Below the pieces are notes generated by a model. The model saw only the letters and a program-made list of their open reading frames with translations. It ran no database searches and had not been told where the DNA came from. Positions 1 through 6,103 of a stretch of DNA of 6,103 nucleotides are shown piece by piece (position 1 is the stretch's first letter; each line of letters opens with the position of its first letter). The DNA is taken from NCBI GenBank assembly GCA_030637945.1, contig DAOWFN010000191.1, forward strand, positions 1 through 6,103, in the 5' to 3' direction. The translations under genes and the position numbers were made by a program. This DNA comes from Gammaproteobacteria bacterium (GTDB lineage Bacteria; Pseudomonadota; Gammaproteobacteria; SZUA-229).

Positions 1-1866
1 CTGTTTCAGCCGTGGATCACCAAGCATGACTACACCCGAATCATTCACGTCTCTTATCAAGCGACCGACACCCTGTTTTAAAGCGATCACTGCCTGGGGC
101 ACCTGAAATTCCATAAACGGCTGACCGCCACTACGTTTGATCGCGTCGATCCGTGCCTGCATGACCGGATCACCCGGTGATGCAAAAGGCAGTTTATCGA
201 TGATGACACAGGACAGGCTTTCACCACGAACATCGACGCCTTCCCAGAAACTTGAGGTTCCGAGTAAGACTGCATTATCTGTCTGGCGAAATTTTTCTAA
301 CAGCTGATGTTTCGGCAGATCACCTTGCATGAGCAATTCATATGGCAACCTCTGTTTCAGATAATCATGCGCCTTATGCATCGCATAATAACTGGTAAAT
401 AATACAAAGGCTCTGCCCTCACTAGCCATTAACACTGGAATAGCCGCCTGCATTAACTCTTTAGTAAACGCTGGCTCTGAAGGCTGTGGCAGATTATCTG
501 GCAAAAACAGCAGGCTTTGTTTCTGATAATCGAAAGGACTGTCCCAAACACCACTCCTGTAGTTTTCTAAACCAATATTTCCTGCAAAATGATCAAACTT
601 TTTATTTACCTGCAGAGTCGCCGAAGTAAATAACCACGCATTCGAAAAATTATCGGTGTGCTGTTGAAAGATCGAGGCAACATCGATCGGCGTTGCATGC
701 AACATGAAGCTTTTAGTGTAAGTTTCAAACCATAATACCGATTGATTTTCACTGGCCGACTCACCTGGAGAATCATCTTCGTTAGTACTATCCGAACCAG
801 CATTGTTCGCCTGAAAAAGCTTTAGACGTGCCAAAATCGTTTGCCCACGCTCATAACACTGCTCTAAACCACGACCACGTTCTGCGGCTGTTTCCAATAC
901 AACGAGCAAATCTTTTAATGTAGAAACAAGATTTTCCAGCGACTGACTTACCGAAGGTTTGCTCTTAATATTTAACCAGGCTTCACGCAAACCCGCTTCA
1001 CCTAAAGTAATCCTCAAGTCTCTCGCCGCTTTTTCTAATTCCTCAGCATAGTCACGCAGTTCGACCATATCTGAGGCATCATTCACCTGTTCGGCAATAA
1101 TATCCTTTGTTAAACCGATAAGTTGACGACTGCTGACCGTGTTACCGAAGAACCGGGCAGCTACATCATAAAGCTGATGAGCCTCGTCGATAATGAAGGC
1201 ATCTGCTTCGGGTAACAGTTCAGCAAAACCTTCATTTTTCAGTGTCATATCTGCCAATAATAAATGATGATTTATCACAACCACATCTGCAGCTTGTGCC
1301 TGCTTACGTGCATTGGCGATGAAACAATCATCCCATGAATCACACTCTCCACCCAGGCAATTATCAACTGTGGAAGTAACCATGGGCCAGACATAGGAAT
1401 CTTCTGCAACTGTGTCTAGCTCTGAGATATCACCGGACTGTGTCGATTTTGACCATTCGTTAATTTCTGTTAGTACACTACGTGTTTCCCGGTTAATAAA
1501 TCCCAGGTGCGGCGCTAATTTAAGACGATGCAGGCAGAGATAGTTGCTGCGGCCTTTTAATAAGGCAGAAGTAGTCTGGACAGCTAATGCTTTTGTAACC
1601 TTTGGCAGATCAGTATGAAAAAGCTGATCTTGAAGGTGTCGAGTACCTGTCGATATGATAATTTTTTTACCCGACAATAATGCAGGTACCAGGTAGGCAA
1701 ATGTTTTACCGATGCCAGTACCGGCCTCAGCAGCCAGCACTTCACCATTCTCGATGGCCTCATCGATAGCATCACACAATGCCAACTGGTTATCACGTAC
1801 CTGGTAACCGGTAATTTGTTCGTAAAAAGGACCTTCCTGCCCTAGATAATCAGACGCGCGTTGCAT
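1..1866 (-). CDS. yoaA: YoaA-type ATP-dependent DNA helicase (XPD/DinG family, Fe-S), C-terminus cut off by the window edge
   Basis: Superfamily 2 helicase of the XPD/DinG group. The E. coli YoaA protein acts with the HolC (chi) subunit of DNA polymerase III in repair at stalled forks; that role is family knowledge. I translated 622 uninterrupted codons. Seen motifs: Walker A EAGTGIGKT (K54), four candidate [4Fe-4S] cysteines C111, C170, C175 and C181 within KGRSNYLC and NCLGGEC..WDDCF, DEAH box D227-H230, TSATL at 414-418, SSFWEGVD at 538-545, and QGVGRLIR at 598-605. The Cys spacing and KGRSNYLC match YoaA better than DinG. E. coli YoaA is about 636 aa, so only roughly 20-30 residues should be missing. 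The ATG at 1866 is the first start after an in-frame TAA at 1882-1884, and it puts Walker A at the expected distance from the N-terminus. No good Shine-Dalgarno is visible. A hydrophilic acidic stretch at about 353-374 looks like an insertion. It is the third gene of the mrcB operon, 36 nt after lpoP. Confidence 0.95.
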   Translation of the reverse strand, partial: MQRASDYLGQEGPFYEQITGYQVRDNQLALCDAIDEAIENGEVLAAEAGTGIGKTFAYLVPALLSGKKIIISTGTRHLQDQLFHTDLPKVTKALAVQTTSALLKGRSNYLCLHRLKLAPHLGFINRETRSVLTEINEWSKSTQSGDISELDTVAEDSYVWPMVTSTVDNCLGGECDSWDDCFIANARKQAQAADVVVINHHLLLADMTLKNEGFAELLPEADAFIIDEAHQLYDVAARFFGNTVSSRQLIGLTKDIIAEQVNDASDMVELRDYAEELEKAARDLRITLGEAGLREAWLNIKSKPSVSQSLENLVSTLKDLLVVLETAAERGRGLEQCYERGQTILARLKLFQANNAGSDSTNEDDSPGESASENQSVLWFETYTKSFMLHATPIDVASIFQQHTDNFSNAWLFTSATLQVNKKFDHFAGNIGLENYRSGVWDSPFDYQKQSLLFLPDNLPQPSEPAFTKELMQAAIPVLMASEGRAFVLFTSYYAMHKAHDYLKQRLPYELLMQGDLPKHQLLEKFRQTDNAVLLGTSSFWEGVDVRGESLSCVIIDKLPFASPGDPVMQARIDAIKRSGGQPFMEFQVPQAVIALKQGVGRLIRDVNDSGVVMLGDPRLKQ

Positions 1867-1902
1867 AAAGAAAATTAGTGGTTATCGTCGATAAAGTCGA
1901 CA

Positions 1903-2376
1903 TTAAAAAGATTGTAATGAATCGATTTTCTGGCCAGCACGGATATAAGCCTGTTCATCGTTTAAGGCCTGGCTGGCATCCCTGATAAATGACCAGTTTA
2001 GCGATTGCAACTCACGGTTGCCATGCGCAAAACTGTTACTTCGTTTAGCCATCTGTACAGCACGTTTAGGCGAATTCGTCTCTAATGCCATCCAGGACAA
2101 ACGACTCCATGCAGGTGCATAGCCGGATTTAATACGAAGAACACGCTCTAGCTTATCTTCAGCGGCATCTAAAGAATTAGCTTCGATCAAACCATCCACC
2201 TCGCCTAACAGTTTATTTATAGCTTCGAACTCACGTGAATTATCTAACCGCCATGCAGCAAATTTATAACGGCCTTCAGCAAGATCATCTTCAATTATTT
2301 GCTTTCCCGGTGTGGTACATGAGATAAGCAATGCCGTCAAAAACATGCAGATTACTAAACGAAACAGACTAAACAT
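1903..2376 (-). CDS. lpoP: LpoP-like TPR outer-membrane lipoprotein, probable activator of PBP1b
   Basis: A 157-aa lipoprotein precursor. The N-terminus is a short type II signal peptide (hydrophobic residues 4-18) with lipobox L17-I18-S19-C20. The +2 residue is Thr rather than Asp, which favours sorting to the outer membrane. Residues about 55-137 form a small TPR domain: LDAAEDKLERVLRIKSGYAP followed by AWSRLSWMALE, then a second helix pair with AVQMAKRSNSFA and LNWSFIRDA. The pattern RSN-x-(F/L)-A followed by NW-x-x-I is what I recall from the Pseudomonas aeruginosa LpoP protein, a TPR lipoprotein encoded beside PBP1b that stimulates it. The gene begins 5 nt after the mrcB stop (TGA TATTT ATG) with no Shine-Dalgarno, suggesting translational coupling. 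A start at M11 would leave too short a signal peptide. The assignment rests on family pattern plus neighbourhood; activation of this PBP1b is inference. A generic TPR lipoprotein is the alternative. Confidence 0.8.
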   Translation of the reverse strand: MFSLFRLVICMFLTALLISCTTPGKQIIEDDLAEGRYKFAAWRLDNSREFEAINKLLGEVDGLIEANSLDAAEDKLERVLRIKSGYAPAWSRLSWMALETNSPKRAVQMAKRSNSFAHGNRELQSLNWSFIRDASQALNDEQAYIRAGQKIDSLQSF

Positions 2377-2381
2377 AAATA

Positions 2382-4769
2382 TCAGTTAAATAGGTTAAAA
2401 AACCAGTTAGAACTTCTACCGGATTCACAGTCACTGGACCGGTCAGGCTGAGTTCCTTCGATAAAGGTCAATTCTAACGCATTTTTGCAGTCTTGCTCAG
2501 TCAATAGACCATTATCCCCGTCGATCCAGTATTTTTCCAGACCTGGTATTTCTGGTAGCATATATGGCTTATACGCCACATCTTTCATCAGGTTGCTCCA
2601 TATTTTCATGGCGCCTGATGAACCTGTCAGATAGGTAGAGCGGTTATCATCAAAACCTATCCAGACAACGGCAACAATATCACCCGAAAATCCTGCAAAC
2701 CAGCTGTCCTTTAGATCATCAGATGTCCCTGTTTTACCGGCCACCTGTATATCCAGACTTTTAGATAAGTATTTGGCTGTACCATACTTGGTTACGTCGA
2801 TAAGCGCGGAATTGACCAGCGCGACTGATTCGGGCTTCACCTGGTTATCGACATCAAGTGAATACCTTTCGAGCGGCTGACGATTTTTATCTAACACGGC
2901 AAATACGCTCCTCAATGGGCTCCTAAAGCCATTAGTGGAGAAACTTTGATATATCGATGTCATCTCCATCGGTGACATATTAACGGCTCCAAGTGCAAGT
3001 GACGGATAAGGAGGAATATTCTGCTTGCTACCCAATGCTGTCAGCGTCTTTATCACTTTATCCAGACCAACATCTAAAGCTGTTCTGACGGCTGGAATAT
3101 TGTGTGATTTAAGCAATGACTCATATAAGGTCACATCGCCATGATATTTTTTGTCATAATTTAGCGGTTGCCAGTCATCCTGATGTGAATCTTTATATAT
3201 GAATTCAGAATCATCCAGCATCGTTGCCAGCGTATAACCAAGTCCCTGTTCAAAGGCCGTTAAATAAACCACGGGTTTGATTAAAGAACCAACCTGTCTG
3301 CTTGCATTTATGGCACGATTAAAACCTTTATAGGTCGGATTTCTGTCACCGACGACGGCTAAAACATCGCCATTTAGAGGAGACGCTACTACAGCAGCCG
3401 CCTGTAGTTCATTGCTTTTGGATAAACGAGGTAAAGTGTTTTTAACTGCTTGTTCAGTTTTAAACTGCACATAGGGGTCTAGCGTTGTGAAAACCCGTAA
3501 TCCTTCTGAGCGTAAATCTTCAGGTTGGTAGTCCTGTTGCAGCTGCAACTTAACGACATCGATAAAAGCTGGATACAATCCTGACCTTGCATGCTTAACA
3601 GTCACGATCGGTTTTTTAGATAAAAGTTCTGCCTGTTGCTCAGTAATAAGCTCTGATAGTTTCATGGCGCTTAATACGATATTGCGTCGCCGCAGTGCAT
3701 GCTCAGGATTTCTTAACGGATTGTAATATGAAGCACCTTTAACCATGCCAATCATTATTGCCATCTCGTCGATAGATAATTCATTTAACGATTTACCAAA
3801 GTAAAATTCGCTGGCGAGGCCAAAACCATGAATGGCTCGACGTCCGTCCTGACCCAGATATATTTCATTTAAATAGGTTTCTAAAATCAGTCTTTTGTCG
3901 TAGTGAAATTCCAGCAACAGAGACATAAATGCTTCGTTGATTTTACGCGTTAGTCTTTTCCCCTGATCAAGAAATAAATTCTTCACCAGCTGCTGCGTTA
4001 AGGTACTGCCTCCCTGCACCGTTCGCCCGGAAGAAAGATTGGCAGCAAGCGCTCTGGCAATCGACCGCGGATCAACTCCCCAATGAGAAAAAAACCGTCT
4101 ATCTTCGATCAGCAGCAACATTTTTATAAACATGTCAGGCACATCATCAAGTTTTAGCAGAACTCTATCTTGAGCATGTGAAGGAAATATCCCGGTAAGG
4201 TAACCGGCATCAAAACGTACCAGACCTGTGTTTTCATTTTTAGAGATATCGATTAGATCTGAAACTTTTTTATCTTCTATGACAACACGTATCGTATGCA
4301 CAGGCTCGTTACCATCCCAGAATACAAATTTTCGTGTTTTTATGTCAAAAGTATTACGCCACTGACGATACTGGGCATGCTGTTTCGGAAGCTGGTCAAC
4401 TTTATGATAATTCAGGTAATCCAGCTCAAATTTTAGTTGTTCGACAGAAATTGCTTTACCGACGCATAATTCAAGCGGACGCGCATATACATGTGCCGGT
4501 AACTGCCATATACGACCTTCAAACCGCTCTGTAATTCGTCGATCCAGATAAGACATGTAAACGACGAAAACCAGAGATAAAACGACTAGAGATGTATAAG
4601 CAATCCGTTTATAAACACTTTTCTTAGCTGATTTAGATTTTCTTTTTCGAGACGAGCGTCTTGCCTTACTTTTTGGACTTTTTACTTTACGTTTTTTTGT
4701 TTTTACCGTTTTAGAGGCACGTGTCTTCTTTTTAGTCGACACCGGTGATTTTGGTTTTTTAGATGGCAT
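2382..4769 (-). CDS. mrcB: Penicillin-binding protein 1B, bifunctional peptidoglycan glycosyltransferase/transpeptidase
   Basis: Class A PBP of 795 aa (E. coli PBP1b is 844). It polymerises lipid II into glycan strands and cross-links the peptides at the inner membrane, facing the periplasm. Order of parts: very basic cytoplasmic tail 1-55 (27 Lys/Arg); transmembrane helix about 56-75; UB2H-like region about 86-190, the domain that receives lipoprotein activators in E. coli; GT51 domain about 205-370 with catalytic E222 in IEDRRFF, QGGSTLTQQLVKN at 252-264 and E279 in RKINEAFM, the same 57-residue spacing as E233/E290 of E. coli PBP1b; transpeptidase about 425-735 with SLIK (nucleophile S495, K498), SHN 555-557 and KTGT 679-682. 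All key residues are present, so it should be active. A short tail follows, with C761 and C781. The ATG at 4769 is the first start after an in-frame TAA at 4773-4775; no Shine-Dalgarno is visible. First gene of the operon with the LpoP-like gene and yoaA. Confidence 0.97.
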   Translation of the reverse strand: MPSKKPKSPVSTKKKTRASKTVKTKKRKVKSPKSKARRSSRKRKSKSAKKSVYKRIAYTSLVVLSLVFVVYMSYLDRRITERFEGRIWQLPAHVYARPLELCVGKAISVEQLKFELDYLNYHKVDQLPKQHAQYRQWRNTFDIKTRKFVFWDGNEPVHTIRVVIEDKKVSDLIDISKNENTGLVRFDAGYLTGIFPSHAQDRVLLKLDDVPDMFIKMLLLIEDRRFFSHWGVDPRSIARALAANLSSGRTVQGGSTLTQQLVKNLFLDQGKRLTRKINEAFMSLLLEFHYDKRLILETYLNEIYLGQDGRRAIHGFGLASEFYFGKSLNELSIDEMAIMIGMVKGASYYNPLRNPEHALRRRNIVLSAMKLSELITEQQAELLSKKPIVTVKHARSGLYPAFIDVVKLQLQQDYQPEDLRSEGLRVFTTLDPYVQFKTEQAVKNTLPRLSKSNELQAAAVVASPLNGDVLAVVGDRNPTYKGFNRAINASRQVGSLIKPVVYLTAFEQGLGYTLATMLDDSEFIYKDSHQDDWQPLNYDKKYHGDVTLYESLLKSHNIPAVRTALDVGLDKVIKTLTALGSKQNIPPYPSLALGAVNMSPMEMTSIYQSFSTNGFRSPLRSVFAVLDKNRQPLERYSLDVDNQVKPESVALVNSALIDVTKYGTAKYLSKSLDIQVAGKTGTSDDLKDSWFAGFSGDIVAVVWIGFDDNRSTYLTGSSGAMKIWSNLMKDVAYKPYMLPEIPGLEKYWIDGDNGLLTEQDCKNALELTFIEGTQPDRSSDCESGRSSNWFFNLFN

Positions 4770-4803
4770 TATTTAAACGATAAAAATGTATTCAGACATG
4801 AAG

Positions 4804-4846
4804 ATTATAACGTGTTTACTATACCCGAAATTAGTAGTTTTTCAGT
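4804..4846 (-). promoter_or_regulatory. Candidate sigma-70 promoter(s) for the mrcB-lpoP-yoaA operon
   Basis: Two overlapping options read toward mrcB. One has a perfect TATAAT at 4804-4809 but a poor -35 (AATTTC at 4827-4832); it would give a leader of roughly 27 nt. The other has TATAGT at 4818-4823 with CTGAAA at 4840-4845 and a 16-bp spacer, a more balanced promoter with a leader of about 40 nt. The surrounding DNA is AT-rich, so chance -10 matches are likely; which one is used cannot be told from sequence. Confidence 0.45.
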
Positions 4847-4905
4847 ATTATATATACGTTTATGAAAAATTAATAAAACACTAAATTTTAAGTGCCTGAA
4901 TAATT

Positions 4906-4974
4906 GTAGGTGCGAATTCATTCGCACGATGAACTCTAACAGTAGCACCTGCGTGCGAATGAATTCGCACCTAC
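4906..4974. repeat. REPIN-like element: two inverted REP hairpins around a 23-nt spacer
   Basis: The arms at 4906-4928 and 4952-4974 are exact reverse complements over 23 bp, separated by 23 nt. Each arm carries a GTAG head (4906-4909; as CTAC at 4971-4974) followed by an 18-nt near-palindrome, GTGCGAATTCATTCGCAC (4910-4927; inverted at 4953-4970), which folds as an 8-bp stem with a 2-nt loop. A GTAG tetranucleotide next to a short palindrome, in inverted pairs, is the known layout of REP/REPIN repeats mobilised by RAYT (TnpA-REP) transposases. No transposase gene lies in this window. The element sits between the terminator of the upstream gene and the mrcB promoter region, a typical intergenic position. 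It could in principle form one long cruciform. Confidence 0.85.
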
Positions 4975-5040
4975 CTTGCAGCATACCAAAATTGGCTTTT
5001 TATCAGAATGGAATAAGAAGTAAAAGATTAGCTTTCTCAT
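4975..5040. other. Intergenic stretch with nothing recognised
   Basis: This is the remainder of the 328-nt gap between the Sel1-repeat gene and mrcB, between the terminator and the REPIN. I see no ORF with coding character, no RNA gene fold and no convincing promoter in it. Confidence 0.6.
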
Positions 5041-5072
5041 ACAAATAAAAAAGCAGAATGAAATCATTCTGC
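5041..5072 (-). terminator. Intrinsic terminator of the Sel1-repeat gene
   Basis: Reading on the minus strand, GCAGAATGA at 5064-5072 pairs exactly with TCATTCTGC at 5053-5061 (9 bp, 2-nt loop; 8 bp with a 4-nt loop is more realistic). It is followed at once by TTTTTTATTTGT (5041-5052). It lies about 25 nt after the stop codon of the gene at 5098-6024. A hairpin plus six Ts is the standard rho-independent form, and it separates that gene from the mrcB operon. Confidence 0.88.
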
Positions 5073-5097
5073 CTAAAAGTGTCACAGCTAGTAACAA

Positions 5098-6024
5098 TTA
5101 TCTACATGTAGACAAGAATCTTGCAGACTTTCCACTACAGGGGTCTGACTCAAATTGTGTTTTTCGTTCTTGTTGTTGTTTTTTTGCTTCAGCTTTTTTC
5201 TTTAACAAAGCCTGCTCTTGAGCTTTACGTTTTTGTTCTTCTGCTTCTTTTTGTGCCGTCACTTTTGCCTGGTATGACTTTTTCTGATCGGCTTTTTCAA
5301 GCGCTGCAGCTTTCGCTTTTTTCTGTTTTGCAGCAGCATCAGCACGAGCTTTAGCTTCTGCATTTTTTTTCGCTTTTAACTTTTTCTGTTGCTCGAGTTT
5401 TGCCTGCTTCTCACGCTCTTGTTGAGCCTTTAGCTGCGCCTTCTTTTTTTCCTGCCTGGCTTTATTGGCCTGCGCCTGGAGCTGCTGATTTTCTCGCACG
5501 GCAGCCAGATCACGCTCAGCCTCCAACACACCAACCAGCGCTGCTTTATTTAACCAGCCAATTGCTTCATCATTATTCTTTTTCATGCCAACACCGTTAG
5601 CATGCATTTTACCGATATAATATTGTGCCTGCGGATTACCAGAATCGGCCTTTTTCTTAAGCTCAGCTACTTTGGCTTTGTTCTCGCCTTTCAATCCATT
5701 TTTTTCAATATCCCAGTAAAGCAATTTAAAGCTTGCCGTCTCATGACCTTGGTTCGCTGATTTCATCGTCCAGCTCATCGCTTCTTTTTGATCCGGCTTT
5801 ACACCAAAACCGGTCTCGTACATCTCGCCGACTTTATACTGCGCTTCAGCATTACCATCTTTTGCAAGTTTCATCTGGAAATCAAACAGGCCGTCAGCTT
5901 TTACAGAAAACGGGAAAAGCAATGCTAATGTTAATAGCAATAACATAAAAAATCTTGTCTTAAAGACAAAAACTTCAAGGCAAGATTCAGATACTGAATT
6001 TAAATTATTTTTGATCGTAAACAT
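5098..6024 (-). CDS. Exported Sel1-repeat protein with a long Lys/Ala/Gln-rich coiled-coil tail; function unknown
   Basis: A 308-aa protein of unknown function. The hydrophobic stretch at 25-39, preceded by KTR and followed by VKA-DG, looks like a signal peptide cut near A43, so the mature protein is probably periplasmic. Residues about 55-91 and 128-164 are Sel1-like repeats (NAEAQYKVGEMYETGFGV; NPQAQYYIGKMHANGVGM), with a degenerate unit between them. Residues about 181-290 are almost pure charged helix, with roughly 30 Lys, 26 Ala and 21 Gln in 110 positions, reminiscent of the TolA stalk. The last 13 residues contain a Cys pair, C296 and C307, that could form a disulfide. Sel1 repeats usually mediate protein-protein contacts. 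The start is uncertain: the ATG at 6024 is nearly leaderless from the predicted promoter, while the ATG at 5946 (M27) would lose the basic n-region. It is a single-gene unit with its own promoter and terminator. Confidence 0.85.
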   Translation of the reverse strand: MFTIKNNLNSVSESCLEVFVFKTRFFMLLLLTLALLFPFSVKADGLFDFQMKLAKDGNAEAQYKVGEMYETGFGVKPDQKEAMSWTMKSANQGHETASFKLLYWDIEKNGLKGENKAKVAELKKKADSGNPQAQYYIGKMHANGVGMKKNNDEAIGWLNKAALVGVLEAERDLAAVRENQQLQAQANKARQEKKKAQLKAQQEREKQAKLEQQKKLKAKKNAEAKARADAAAKQKKAKAAALEKADQKKSYQAKVTAQKEAEEQKRKAQEQALLKKKAEAKKQQQERKTQFESDPCSGKSARFLSTCR

Positions 6025-6032
6025 AACACTAA

Positions 6033-6061
6033 ATTAGATATGACCTATTAACTTATTTCAA
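6033..6061 (-). promoter_or_regulatory. Sigma-70-like promoter for the Sel1-repeat gene
   Basis: TTGAAA at 6056-6061 (5 of 6 to the -35 consensus), a 17-bp spacer, and TCTAAT at 6033-6038 (5 of 6 to the -10 consensus). This is the best-formed promoter in the window. The predicted transcript start is near 6026, only one or two bases before the ATG at 6024, which bears on the start-codon choice. Confidence 0.65.
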
Positions 6062-6103
6062 CTGTTAACAATTATTTTCAGTCTTTAAAACTAAATATAT
6101 TAA

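Noticed and set aside
87..1796. Short minus-strand frames at 87-275, 606-803 and 1584-1796
   Set aside because: They overlap yoaA in a different frame on the same strand; the yoaA frame carries all helicase motifs without interruption.
1..1866. Frameshift or pseudogene status for yoaA
   Set aside because: I translated all 622 codons line by line; the frame is open throughout and every catalytic motif and all four cysteines are intact. It is merely cut by the window edge.
1887..1901. Stem-loop GTCGA-TAAAG-TCGAC between lpoP and yoaA as a terminator
   Set aside because: Only a 5-bp stem, with no T-run after it in the direction of transcription; too weak to call.
2382..4769. PBP1a (mrcA) instead of PBP1b
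   Set aside because: The long basic tail, the UB2H-like segment before the GT domain, the lack of the ODD/OB insertion between the GT and TP domains, and the LpoP-like neighbour all favour PBP1b.
4906..4974. CRISPR array or transposon terminal inverted repeats
   Set aside because: There are only two copies, in inverted orientation, each palindromic, with no further units and no transposase between them. REPIN explains this better.
4334..5948. Plus-strand open frames opposite mrcB and opposite the Sel1-repeat gene (for example 5121-5354, 5400-5600, 5733-5948)
   Set aside because: They lie antisense to strongly supported genes, show low-complexity or arbitrary composition mirrored from the real coding strand, and have no recognisable domains.

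Overview
The window looks like chromosomal DNA of a moderately AT-rich gammaproteobacterium outside the Enterobacterales. The evidence is a class A penicillin-binding protein of the PBP1b type with a UB2H-like region, a Pseudomonas-type TPR lipoprotein (LpoP-like) directly behind it, a YoaA-type iron-sulfur helicase, and a REPIN-type palindromic repeat. No species can be named from the sequence alone. All real genes lie on the minus strand, so the window is best read from right to left.

Reading from the right: 6025-6103 holds a good sigma-70-like promoter. It drives a single gene (5098-6024) for an exported Sel1-repeat protein with a long Lys/Ala/Gln-rich helical tail. A clear intrinsic terminator at 5041-5072 closes this unit. 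The 328-nt gap 4770-5097 then holds, in order, the terminator, about 65 nt with nothing recognisable, a pair of inverted REP hairpins (4906-4974), and AT-rich DNA with candidate promoters for the next unit.

The second unit is mrcB (PBP1b, 2382-4769), lpoP-like (1903-2376) and yoaA (1866 to the left edge, incomplete at its C-terminus). The gaps are only 5 and 36 nt, with no terminator between them, so this is very probably one operon. PBP1b polymerises and cross-links peptidoglycan. The outer-membrane lipoprotein is its likely activator, reaching across the periplasm. YoaA is a DNA-repair helicase with no obvious functional link to the wall genes, and may simply share their transcription.

Most of the content belongs to known families. 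The points most worth a second look are the mrcB-lpoP pairing, the REPIN, the Sel1/coiled-coil protein with its conserved-looking two-cysteine C-terminus and ambiguous start, and a TAATG-linked mini-ORF between lpoP and yoaA. I found no mobile-element gene, tRNA, rRNA, CRISPR array or defence cassette, and no clear evidence of an undescribed multi-gene system.
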